Origin: CALDTK01 sp045110575
GTDB lineage: Bacteria; Bacteroidota; Bacteroidia; Chitinophagales; Saprospiraceae
Length of the DNA: 64,000 nt
Assembly (NCBI GenBank): GCA_045110575.1
Contig: JBGCGF010000038.1
Span: forward strand, 1 to 64,000
Direction of reading: 5' to 3'
A model generated the notes under the pieces. That model was not told the DNA's origin and did no database searches. It saw nothing but the letters and a program-made list of their open reading frames with translations. A program made the translations under genes and the position numbers. Each line of letters starts with the position of its first letter. Positions within the stretch are counted from its first letter, which is position 1. Positions 35,157 through 43,809 of the stretch are shown one piece after another.

Positions 35157-36836
35157 ATGGAGAACTTAAATAGATATAGTAAGACTGTCACTCAAGACGA
35201 TACTCAACCGGCTGCCCAAGCGATGCTACACGCCATCGGTCTAACAAAAGAAGATCTAAATCGTGCTTTTGTAGGTGTCGCCAGTACGGGATACGAAGGA
35301 AACCCGTGTAACATGCACCTCAACGATCTGGCCCTTCGCGTCAAAGAAGGCGTGCTCGACCGTGATATGGTTGGGCTAATTTTCAATACGATTGGAGTCA
35401 GTGATGGTATCTCGATGGGCACCCCGGGGATGCGCTACTCTTTACCCTCTAGAGACATTATCGCAGATTCAATGGAGATGGTAGTCCAAGCCATGAGCTA
35501 TGACGGTCTGGTTACAGTGGTTGGATGCGATAAGAATATGCCGGGGGCAGTCATGGCAATGCTCCGGCTGGACCGGCCAAGTATTTTGGTCTACGGTGGT
35601 ACGATTGACTCGGGGCGACATAAAGGCAAAAAGCTTGACATCGTATCTGCGTTTGAAGCTTGGGGAGCCAAGGTTGCTGGCTCAATGGAAAACGATGAAT
35701 ATCAAGAAATCATCCAAAAAGCTTGCCCTGGTGCGGGCGCCTGTGGTGGTATGTACACAGCCAATACCATGGCCTCAGCTATAGAAGTTCTTGGTTTAAC
35801 ATTACCCTATAACTCCTCCAATCCTGCACGGGGACTAGCCAAACAAGAAGGTGCATTAGCTGCGGGCAAAGCCATGCGCTTGCTCTTAGAAAAAGACATC
35901 AAACCTTCCGACATCATTTCCGCGAAGTCATTGGAAAATGCCATTCGTATGGTTACCATTTTAGGTGGGTCTACCAACGCTGTTCTACACTTCTTGGCAA
36001 TAGCCAGAGCTGCCGACATTGATTTCACCTTAGAAGATATTCAGCAAATCAGTGCTTCAACACCTTTTTTGGCAGACTTAAAACCGAGCGGAGAATACTT
36101 GATGGAAGACCTACACGCTGTGGGAGGCATACCGGCTGTCATGAAATATCTCTTAGCCAAAGGATTACTTCATGGAGACTGCATGACGGTGACGGGAAAA
36201 ACGATAGCAGAAAATCTGCGTGATTTACCTGGACTTTCAGAAGGACAGCAGGTTATTCGTCCATTAGAAAATCCAGTAAAAACGACGGGGCATCTCCGAA
36301 TGCTATACGGCAACCTCGCTGAGAAAGGAAGTGTAGCCAAGATCACTGGAAAAGAAGGCTCTCGCTTTGAAGGCAAGGCCAAAGTATACGATGGTGAATA
36401 TGCTGCCAATGATGGGATTCGCAATGGAGAAGTAGCCAAAGGAGACGTCATTGTCATACGATACGAAGGCCCGAAAGGCGGGCCAGGCATGCCTGAGATG
36501 CTCAAGCCTACTGCTGCAATTATGGGAGCTGGACTAGGTAAAGATGTCGCCTTAATTACTGACGGAAGATTCTCTGGAGGTACACATGGATTCGTTGTGG
36601 GTCACATCACCCCAGAGGCTCAAGTTGGAGGACTCTTGGCGCTGGTCGTCGACGGAGATCGAATTGTTATTGATGCAGAAGATGCCTCGATTAAACTATT
36701 AGTCGACGCCGAGACCCTTGAATCCAGGAGAACTTCTTGGACCCCTCCACCTTTAAAATGCTCCCGAGGAGTACTCTACAAATATGCCCGAACCGTTTCT
36801 GATGCCTCTGAAGGCTGCGTAACTGACGAATTTTAA
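35157..36836 (+). CDS. ilvD: Dihydroxy-acid dehydratase
   Basis: This is a 559-residue IlvD, the Fe-S enzyme that dehydrates 2,3-dihydroxy-isovalerate and 2,3-dihydroxy-3-methylvalerate in valine and isoleucine synthesis. Cluster cysteines are visible in GNPCNMH, VVGCDKNMPG and CPGAGACGGMYTANTM, and the C-terminal GGPGMPEM and TDGRFSGG motifs are intact. It is the first structural gene behind the double attenuator (65 bp after the last T-run) and 10 bp before ilvB. The start ATG at 35157 gives MENLNRYSK, a normal N-terminus. Confidence 0.97.
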   Translation: MENLNRYSKTVTQDDTQPAAQAMLHAIGLTKEDLNRAFVGVASTGYEGNPCNMHLNDLALRVKEGVLDRDMVGLIFNTIGVSDGISMGTPGMRYSLPSRDIIADSMEMVVQAMSYDGLVTVVGCDKNMPGAVMAMLRLDRPSILVYGGTIDSGRHKGKKLDIVSAFEAWGAKVAGSMENDEYQEIIQKACPGAGACGGMYTANTMASAIEVLGLTLPYNSSNPARGLAKQEGALAAGKAMRLLLEKDIKPSDIISAKSLENAIRMVTILGGSTNAVLHFLAIARAADIDFTLEDIQQISASTPFLADLKPSGEYLMEDLHAVGGIPAVMKYLLAKGLLHGDCMTVTGKTIAENLRDLPGLSEGQQVIRPLENPVKTTGHLRMLYGNLAEKGSVAKITGKEGSRFEGKAKVYDGEYAANDGIRNGEVAKGDVIVIRYEGPKGGPGMPEMLKPTAAIMGAGLGKDVALITDGRFSGGTHGFVVGHITPEAQVGGLLALVVDGDRIVIDAEDASIKLLVDAETLESRRTSWTPPPLKCSRGVLYKYARTVSDASEGCVTDEF

Positions 36837-36846
36837 TTCCTATATC

Positions 36847-38616
36847 ATGACTCAATCAAACAAGGAAAATACACACGGTCTAGCTACGAGCTCAGATTCG
36901 ACTCTCGATAGAAATACCAATCAACCGACTGGCCCTATTTCAGGGAGTGAAGCAGTTGTACGCGCACTGATGGCCGAAGGTGTTGACATTCTCTATGGAT
37001 ATCCCGGCGGAGCGATCATGCCTGTATATGATGACCTCTATAAATTCAGTGACCAGATCAGACATGTAATGACCCGACATGAGCAGGGTGCCACACATGC
37101 AGCACAAGGCTATGCGCGTATCTCGGGACGTGTTGGTGTAGCACTCGCCACCTCTGGACCAGGTGCGACCAACCTGATCACGGGAATTGCAGATGCGCAG
37201 ATCGATTCTACCCCGATGGTTTGCATCACTGGACAAGTTGCCTCTCATCTACTAGGAACAGATGCCTTTCAAGAAACGGATATCATTGGCATATCGACTC
37301 CAGTCACGAAGTGGAATATTCAAGTGACTCGTGCAGAAGACATTCCCGCAGCGATCGCTAAAGGCTTCTACATTGCGCGGACTGGCCGTCCTGGGCCAGT
37401 GCTTATCGACATCACAAAAGATGCGCAACAGGCCATGTTGGAATTCAACTACGTTCCCTGTAAAAGCGTCAGAAGTTATACGCCTGTGCCAGTAGCAAGC
37501 GAGGACTCTTTGAGCAGCGCAGCCAAGCTCATCAACGACTCGAAGAAGCCAATGCTGATCTTCGGACAAGGAGTAATCTTAGGAAGTGCCGAAAAGGAAT
37601 TTAAGGCATTCGTAGAGAAAAGTGGTATCCCTTCAGCATGGACTATACTTGGTGCATCAGCCTTACCAACTGCCCACCCTCTCAATGTAGGCATGGTCGG
37701 AATGCACGGCAATTATGCTCCCAATGTGCTCACGAATGAATGTGATGTCTTAATCGCCATCGGCATGCGATTCGATGACCGCGTGACAGGAAAACTTAGT
37801 GAATACGCAGCGCAAGCCAAAGTCATTCACTTTGAAATTGACCCTGCTGAAGTTAACAAAAACGTAGATGCAGATGTCGCAGTAATTGGAGATGCAAAGC
37901 AAAGTTTAGCAGGCATCCTTCCACTACTTGAACGTAAAGAATACCCTAAATGGAGGGATAAATTTAGCGAATTATATGCTACAGAATATGATACGCTCAT
38001 AGAGGCTGAACTCTACCCCACTCAAGAAGACCTGACGATGAGTGAGGTTATGAAAGAGATCAACAACCAGAGTAAAGGCAATGCAGCCATTGTCTCAGAT
38101 GTAGGGCAGCATCAAATGATTGCTTGCCGTTACGCATCTTTCAATCAGACACGTAGCAACATCACTTCTGGTGGTCTAGGTACGATGGGCTTTGCGCTAC
38201 CAGCTGCGATTGGCGCCAAAATGGCTGAGCCGAATCGAGAGGTAGTTTCCTTTATAGGAGACGGAGGATACCAGATGACAATCCAAGAGCTCGGTACCAT
38301 TTTAGAGACGGGAGTCGCTGTCAAGATCGTAGTGCTCAACAATAGCTTCCTCGGCATGGTAAGACAATGGCAAGAGCTCTTTTTTGATGAGCGGTACGCT
38401 TCGACGACAATGAAAAACCCTGACTTCATCAAGATTGCTCAAGGCTATGGAATCGAAGCCGAAAAGGTTAGTGAGCGTGATGAACTCTCCTCTGCTGTTG
38501 AGCGAATGATGAATTCTAAAGAAGCCTTTTTCCTAGAAGTAGTCGTAGAAACAAAAGGTAAAGTATTTCCGATGGTTCCTACGGGCGCATCTGTATCAGA
38601 CATAAGATTGAAATGA
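36847..38616 (+). CDS. ilvB: Acetolactate synthase large (catalytic) subunit
   Basis: This is a 589-residue ThDP enzyme that condenses pyruvate with pyruvate or 2-oxobutyrate. GSEAVVRALMAEGVDILYGYPGG and the catalytic Glu in RHEQGATHAAQGYAR lie in the N-terminal domain. The FAD-binding middle domain and the ThDP motif GDGGYQMTIQELGT to NNSFLGMVRQWQ lie in the C-terminal domain. The first 30 residues are a Thr/Ser-rich extension before the conserved core. Its stop overlaps the ilvN start (ATGA), so large and small subunits are translationally coupled. Confidence 0.97.
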   Translation: MTQSNKENTHGLATSSDSTLDRNTNQPTGPISGSEAVVRALMAEGVDILYGYPGGAIMPVYDDLYKFSDQIRHVMTRHEQGATHAAQGYARISGRVGVALATSGPGATNLITGIADAQIDSTPMVCITGQVASHLLGTDAFQETDIIGISTPVTKWNIQVTRAEDIPAAIAKGFYIARTGRPGPVLIDITKDAQQAMLEFNYVPCKSVRSYTPVPVASEDSLSSAAKLINDSKKPMLIFGQGVILGSAEKEFKAFVEKSGIPSAWTILGASALPTAHPLNVGMVGMHGNYAPNVLTNECDVLIAIGMRFDDRVTGKLSEYAAQAKVIHFEIDPAEVNKNVDADVAVIGDAKQSLAGILPLLERKEYPKWRDKFSELYATEYDTLIEAELYPTQEDLTMSEVMKEINNQSKGNAAIVSDVGQHQMIACRYASFNQTRSNITSGGLGTMGFALPAAIGAKMAEPNREVVSFIGDGGYQMTIQELGTILETGVAVKIVVLNNSFLGMVRQWQELFFDERYASTTMKNPDFIKIAQGYGIEAEKVSERDELSSAVERMMNSKEAFFLEVVVETKGKVFPMVPTGASVSDIRLK

Positions 38617-39155
38617 TGATGAACGAACGAACTCACCTCTATACCGTCTCGATTTACACGGAAAACACGGTAGGTCTTTTAAACCGAATCTCTGGCATTT
38701 TCCAACGACGACATGTCAACATCAAATGTATCACTGCCTCGCCATGCGAGATCCCAGAGGTCTTTCGCTGGACGATATTGGTCAACTTGGACGAAAAAGA
38801 AATGTACAAGATCATCGGCCAAATCGAGAAACAAGTCGAAGTCATCAAGGCCTATGCGCACACGACAGACGAGACTTATTTCCATGAAGCCTGCCTCATT
38901 AAAATGGAAGCCAGCGCCTTGCTAAACGGACCTATTATCACCGACATGATTGAGGCCAAAAAAATACGTCTAGTCACCGCCAATCAAGTTTTCTGCGTAC
39001 TCGAAAAGACGGGCACCACTGAAGAAATGCTTGAATTGTACGAACACCTCAGACCGCACGGTGTGATGCAATTCGTGCGTTCTGGCAGGATTGCCGTGAC
39101 CAAAGATGAAATGAGAATATCAGCGATGCTTAATGCGTCAACAAACGAACAATAA
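38613..39155 (+). CDS. ilvN: Acetolactate synthase small (regulatory) subunit
   Basis: The 180-residue subunit has an N-terminal ACT domain (LYTVSIYTENTVGLLNRISGIFQRRHVNIKCITAS) and the C-terminal domain that binds the catalytic subunit and confers valine feedback inhibition (ELYEHLRPHGVMQFVRSGRIAV). This is the IlvH/IlvN family. Three consecutive ATG codons stand at the start, the first overlapping the ilvB stop. ilvC follows after 2 bp. Confidence 0.94.
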   Translation: MMMNERTHLYTVSIYTENTVGLLNRISGIFQRRHVNIKCITASPCEIPEVFRWTILVNLDEKEMYKIIGQIEKQVEVIKAYAHTTDETYFHEACLIKMEASALLNGPIITDMIEAKKIRLVTANQVFCVLEKTGTTEEMLELYEHLRPHGVMQFVRSGRIAVTKDEMRISAMLNASTNEQ

Positions 39156-39157
39156 AC

Positions 39158-40630
39158 ATGACTAACTATTTCAACAGCCTACCACTTAGACAGCAACTCG
39201 AGCAACTTGGTAAGTGCCGATTCATGGATTCTTCTGAATTCAGTGAAGGCGTAAATGCCTTGAAAGAAAAGAAAATCACCATCATCGGTTGCGGCGCCCA
39301 AGGGCTGAATCAGGGCCTCAATATGCGTGATTCAGGATTAGATATTTCTTACGCACTTCGTGCAAAGGCTATTTCTGAAAAGCGGCCTTCTTACGTGAAT
39401 GCGACCAAGGAAGGATTCGTCGTAGGCACGTATGAGCAAGTATTACCGGAGGCCGATATTGTACTAAACTTGACTCCTGACAAGCAACACTCCGCTGTCG
39501 TAGATGCAGTGATGCCGCTGATGAAAAAAGGGGCGACGCTATCCTATTCTCACGGTTTCAACATCGTGGAAGAAGGAAAAAAAATCCGACCAGACCTTAC
39601 CGTTATCATGGTAGCACCTAAGTGTCCAGGTACAGAAGTACGAGAAGAATATCTCCGTGGCTTCGGGGTGCCGACATTGATTGCAGTCCACCCTGAAAAC
39701 GATCCTCAAAACAAAGGTTTAGAACAAGCTAAGGCCTATGCGGTGGCCACAGGTGGACACCGTGCCGGCGTATTAGAATCATCCTTTATCGCAGAAGTCA
39801 AGAGCGACCTCATGGGAGAGCAGACCATCTTATGTGGTGTGCTTCAGACAGGCTCCAAGCTTTGTTTCGACAAGATGGTCGCAGAGGGCAAGGATCCTCA
39901 CTATGCAGCAAAACTTGTTCAAAATGGCTGGGAAGTAATCACAGAGGCGCTCAAGCACGGAGGCATCACCAACATGATGGATCGACTGAGTAATCCAGCC
40001 AAAGTACAAGCGTACCAATTATCAGAAAACTTCAAAACTATACTCGCTCCTTTATTCAACAAACACATGGATGACATTGTCTCTGGTGCATTTTCGACTG
40101 GAATGATGGAAGACTGGAAGAACGATGATCAAAACCTCTTGAGTTGGAGAACAGCCACTGCCGAGACGGCTTTTGAAAAAACTTCGCTTACCAAAGAAGA
40201 CATTAAAGAGCAAACCTATTTTGACCAAGGAGTGCTCATGATAGCGCTTGTCAAAGCAGGAGTTGAATTGGCTTTTGAGACCATGGTCGCTTCTGGTATC
40301 ATCGAAGACTCTGCCTACTATGAATCTCTTCATGAGCTCCCACTTATCGCTAATACAATTGCACGCAAAAAGCTCTACGAAATGAATCGCGTCATTTCCG
40401 ATACCGCTGAGTACGGGTGCTACCTATTCGACCATGCCTGCGAACCGTTATTACGTGAGACCATTAACGCTCTTCCGTCAAAGGTGATTGGAGAGACATA
40501 CGCATCTGATCGAGCAATCGACAATACGGAGCTGATTGCAATCAATGAAGAGATCCGAAACCATGCAATTGAAAAAGTAGGGAAACGACTACGCGCTGCC
40601 ATGAAAGACATGAAATCTATTTCGCAATGA
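39158..40630 (+). CDS. ilvC: Ketol-acid reductoisomerase, class II (long form)
   Basis: This is a 490-residue KARI, the long form with a duplicated C-terminal knotted domain as in E. coli and plants; class I enzymes are about 330 residues. The NADPH-binding loop KITIIGCGAQGLNQGLN is near residue 45, and the Mg-binding acidic residues lie in DLMGEQTILCG and the second repeat. It isomerises and reduces acetolactate or acetohydroxybutyrate. Its stop overlaps the ilvA start (ATGA). Confidence 0.96.
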   Translation: MTNYFNSLPLRQQLEQLGKCRFMDSSEFSEGVNALKEKKITIIGCGAQGLNQGLNMRDSGLDISYALRAKAISEKRPSYVNATKEGFVVGTYEQVLPEADIVLNLTPDKQHSAVVDAVMPLMKKGATLSYSHGFNIVEEGKKIRPDLTVIMVAPKCPGTEVREEYLRGFGVPTLIAVHPENDPQNKGLEQAKAYAVATGGHRAGVLESSFIAEVKSDLMGEQTILCGVLQTGSKLCFDKMVAEGKDPHYAAKLVQNGWEVITEALKHGGITNMMDRLSNPAKVQAYQLSENFKTILAPLFNKHMDDIVSGAFSTGMMEDWKNDDQNLLSWRTATAETAFEKTSLTKEDIKEQTYFDQGVLMIALVKAGVELAFETMVASGIIEDSAYYESLHELPLIANTIARKKLYEMNRVISDTAEYGCYLFDHACEPLLRETINALPSKVIGETYASDRAIDNTELIAINEEIRNHAIEKVGKRLRAAMKDMKSISQ

Positions 40631-41877
40631 TTGCAATGCTAGACAACTCTGGCGTCAGCCAGGCGGCCAAACGGCTTAAAGATATTGCACATGTCACCCC
40701 GCTAACGTTAAGCGAACGCTACAGCGAGCTTTCAGGAGCCGAAGTTTATTTCAAGCGCGAAGACCTACAAGTTGTTCGCTCCTATAAAATAAGAGGAGCT
40801 TATAACAAGATGTCTTCACTCAATGAAGAAGAACGGGCGAGAGGGGTCATCTGTGCAAGCGCAGGAAACCATGCACAAGGAGTCGCACTATCCTGCCAGC
40901 GCTTACACATCAAGGGCAGCATCTATATGCCGATGCCAACGCCAAAGCAAAAACTGGACAAAGTCAAAATGTTCGGTCAAAATGCGGTAGAGGTTGTTAT
41001 TGTTGGAGATACCTACGACGATGCATATCAGGCTGCACTACTTGATGCTGAGCGCACTGGATCTGTTTTCGTCCACCCGTTTGACGACGAAAAAGTAATA
41101 GAAGGTCAAGCTACGGTCGGATTAGAAATCCTTCGCCAATGCAAAGAGCCTATAGATTACGTTATCCTTCCTGTTGGAGGAGGTGGGCTCGCAGCGGGAG
41201 TATCGCAGTACCTCGCCAAGCATTCTCCATCGACTAAAGTCATAGGGGTAGAACCTTGCGGAGCAGCATCTATGAGCGCTGCTTTCGAAGAAAAGAAAGT
41301 CGTTTCCCTTAACACAATCGACACCTTTGTCGACGGTGCAGCAGTGCGACGTGTTGGCACCCACAATTTCCCTCTCTGTCAACGATACCTGGCCGAGATG
41401 AGAACAGTGCACGAAGGTCAGATTTGCCAGACCATTCTAGATTTATATAACAAGGATGCTATTGTCATAGAGCCTGCCGGAGCGCTAAGTGTAGCCGCAC
41501 TCTGCGAAGCAGGAGATACCTTCAAAGGCAAACGTGTTGTCTGCATTCTAAGTGGCAGCAACAATGACATGTCGAGAAGTGCCGAGATTGAGGAACGAGC
41601 ACTGCTACACGCTGGATTAAAGCACTACTTCATTATCAATTTCGCACAACGCGCAGGAGCACTCCGCGAATTTGTAGTCGAGATTCTCAGCCCTACAGAT
41701 AACATCACTCACTTCGAGTATACCAAGAAATCTAATCGAGTAAAGGCTACTGCTATTGTTGGTCTGGAATTAAGCTCGCCAAAACACCTAGCACCACTAA
41801 TCGCTCGCATGAAAGAAAGAGGGTTCTTCCTAGATTATCTCAATGAAAATGAACCTCTATTTAGAGTACTTGTCTAG
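40627..41877 (+). CDS. ilvA: Threonine dehydratase, biosynthetic type with single ACT-like domain
   Basis: This is a 416-residue PLP enzyme that turns threonine into 2-oxobutyrate, the committed step to isoleucine. The Schiff-base lysine lies in VVRSYKIRGAYNKM (about residue 56), and the glycine-rich PLP phosphate loop is VGGGGLAAG. The C-terminal regulatory part (FIINFAQRAGALREFV, about 340-416) is one ACT-like domain, shorter than the 514-residue E. coli enzyme. It ends the ilvDBNCA transcript. The presence of ilvA here fits the Thr/Ile leader peptide upstream. Confidence 0.95.
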   Translation: MIAMLDNSGVSQAAKRLKDIAHVTPLTLSERYSELSGAEVYFKREDLQVVRSYKIRGAYNKMSSLNEEERARGVICASAGNHAQGVALSCQRLHIKGSIYMPMPTPKQKLDKVKMFGQNAVEVVIVGDTYDDAYQAALLDAERTGSVFVHPFDDEKVIEGQATVGLEILRQCKEPIDYVILPVGGGGLAAGVSQYLAKHSPSTKVIGVEPCGAASMSAAFEEKKVVSLNTIDTFVDGAAVRRVGTHNFPLCQRYLAEMRTVHEGQICQTILDLYNKDAIVIEPAGALSVAALCEAGDTFKGKRVVCILSGSNNDMSRSAEIEERALLHAGLKHYFIINFAQRAGALREFVVEILSPTDNITHFEYTKKSNRVKATAIVGLELSSPKHLAPLIARMKERGFFLDYLNENEPLFRVLV

Positions 41878-41947
41878 CTGTGATTAGATACAAAATAGGT
41901 GGACTAAAATAGATTAGACCTATTTCCCCTACCCAAACGACATGAAC

Positions 41948-42010
41948 GAAGTCAAGAACGATCGAATCGTCCAATTTTAAACTAAAGTTCTGGGATCCAG
42001 CGACGGCATA
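41948..42010 (+). pseudogene. Frameshifted duplicate of the 3' end of the alkyltransferase-like gene
   Basis: This 63-bp stretch matches the last 62-63 bases of the ATL gene (34647-34709): both encode EVKNDR-(V/I)-V, then FKLKFWDPATA, and both end in the identical run GGGATCCAGCGACGGCATA. The copy has one inserted base after EVKNDRIV, which shifts the frame. It lies 70 bp after ilvA. The two copies are direct repeats around the 7.2-kb ilv segment. Confidence 0.85.
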
Positions 42011-42046
42011 AAAAAAGCCTTGACACACCGAAGTGTATCAAGGCCA
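42010..42046 (-). terminator. Intrinsic terminator of the 42088 T9SS gene
   Basis: On the minus strand GCCTTGATACAC and GTGTGTCAAGGC form a stem around TTCG, followed by seven T residues. It lies just downstream of the leftward gene at 42088 and close to the 3' end of the rightward ilv operon. Confidence 0.85.
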
Positions 42047-42087
42047 GACAAGTCGTATGAATCTAATTCTTTAGCGAAGCAGAAAGC

Positions 42088-43647
42088 TTACTTACCCACT
42101 ACGCGGATGTGTCCTACACGTCCGTCAATGTCAGTGAGACGAATTACGTAAAGTCCTGCTCCAGGAAGCGCGACAGGATAAATCGCATTGTTACTCGCTG
42201 GTCGCTCTGTTGAGATGATTCGACCTGAAAGGTCTACCACTTCAATCTGAGTGAGTTGGCGTGACTCTGTACCCGTATGCACGAAGGTTACTCCTTCTTG
42301 CGCTGGGTTCGGGAATGCTGTGAAGGTTCCTTCTGGCATCAAGTTCTGGTTGCTTGACACAGCTTCTACTCTAAATAGAACCTGTACTTCGCGAGGTGCA
42401 CTATCCATGTCGAAGGTGCCACCATCATGAAGACGAACAACTAGTTGCTCGTCACGAGCGCTTCCCCCGAATACACGTGTATACTCAGTTACATCGAGTG
42501 TCGCTCCTGGAAGTACATCAAAGTATGCATCTTCAAAACCAGTGAGATAGAAGGCATTCTCAAGTGTGAGTGTTGCATTCTCGCGAATCTCCGTTACTGA
42601 ATTACCGTCCCAAAGCTGCATGCCTTGGCCCTGATCGCCAAACGTCTGGCTTGCGCCTTCAGCAATTACGATACGCCCATTGGCATGTGCACCTAGGCAA
42701 GAGATTCCACCATCATAGGTTAGTGGCACATTTGATAACGTTAAGCTTGCTCCTTCTTCAACGATAAATTCCGAGTTGCCCAGGCAAATGCCTACGCTGT
42801 CAAGCATCACGTTTACCTCATGAGGCTCCATCGTAGCTGTAGCTTCTTGCACTCTAATCTGTGCACTTCCAGCAACGATAAGCGCACCACCTGACTTAGA
42901 AATGTTGATTACCTGCTCAGTAGGTGTGTTGTTTTCTAGCCCGACGTCAAATACGCCAAATACTGGCAGCAAATTCACGACTCCAGCTGGAAGAACATGC
43001 TCGTAGGTAGTTCCATTAAAATCCGAATCTGGAACAGACACACCGTTTAGCATAGTTGCCAAAAGACCAGAAGTTGGCGTATATGTATAGCTAAACGTCA
43101 AGTCGAAAGGAATAGAGGCCCATCCCGTATCTCGCACTATCTGCACTTGGGCGATAGTTACTATAGAACCGCCAGCTACCAGTTGAACACCACAATCTAA
43201 TGGGTTTCCTAATCCTTCAAACGGCACATATACTTGTTGAACGACTCCATTGGTTTGGGCCAAAAGAACGATAAACATTGACTGCTCCATTAAAACAGCA
43301 CTTAAATCACCAGTTACTGTCCATGACAAAACACCAGCATCGGCAACCGTTCCTGGAAGAACATTAGAAGTGTTACTGTTGGCAGTCTGGGTGCCACTAA
43401 TAACAGGATAAGCAGCACCTCCAGTATTGGAATCATCCGTAAACGTGATGACGTCATTACTGGCAGAAAGCTCAGCGTCTACACACCCTATTGATTGCCA
43501 TTGGAAATCGTTAGTAGAGTTGATAGTTGTACCCGCTTGGCAGCTAGGCACTGTTACCGGATCCCATAAATATGCAGTTTGAGCTTCCGCCAAAACAGCA
43601 AATGAGAAGACCGCTAAAAGGGTAGGGAGTAGTCGTTGCAACTTCAT
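42088..43647 (-). CDS. Secreted T9SS protein with parallel-beta-like repeats (paralog of 43810)
   Basis: The 519-residue protein has a signal peptide (LLPTLLAVFSFAVLAEAQTA) and a T9SS domain (AFPNPAQEG to GHIRVVGK). The middle section (residues 260-420) alternates short strands and turns with recurring 'N-G-R-I-V-I-A-E-G-A-S' and 'I-R-E-N-A-T-L-T-L' patterns, suggesting a right-handed beta-helix of the kind found in surface polysaccharide-active or adhesive proteins. The next gene is a diverged paralog in the same order (VDICLGTDADI versus VGICLGNSEFI). The function is unknown. A GCTTCCGCCAAAAC word lies in the signal peptide. Confidence 0.75.
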   Translation of the reverse strand: MKLQRLLPTLLAVFSFAVLAEAQTAYLWDPVTVPSCQAGTTINSTNDFQWQSIGCVDAELSASNDVITFTDDSNTGGAAYPVISGTQTANSNTSNVLPGTVADAGVLSWTVTGDLSAVLMEQSMFIVLLAQTNGVVQQVYVPFEGLGNPLDCGVQLVAGGSIVTIAQVQIVRDTGWASIPFDLTFSYTYTPTSGLLATMLNGVSVPDSDFNGTTYEHVLPAGVVNLLPVFGVFDVGLENNTPTEQVINISKSGGALIVAGSAQIRVQEATATMEPHEVNVMLDSVGICLGNSEFIVEEGASLTLSNVPLTYDGGISCLGAHANGRIVIAEGASQTFGDQGQGMQLWDGNSVTEIRENATLTLENAFYLTGFEDAYFDVLPGATLDVTEYTRVFGGSARDEQLVVRLHDGGTFDMDSAPREVQVLFRVEAVSSNQNLMPEGTFTAFPNPAQEGVTFVHTGTESRQLTQIEVVDLSGRIISTERPASNNAIYPVALPGAGLYVIRLTDIDGRVGHIRVVGK

Positions 43648-43809
43648 AGAGGGGAGGGTTTTATGTCTTTAAGATATGACTAAGACGTTGCATAACCCAC
43701 AAACGCTGCATGGATGCAAGAAAAAACCCAATTTTTTTTCGCCTTTTGCGCGACAACCCCAAGAAAAGCAGGCAAAATCCATTTGCGCCAATGCATGGAA
43801 GACGGAAAC

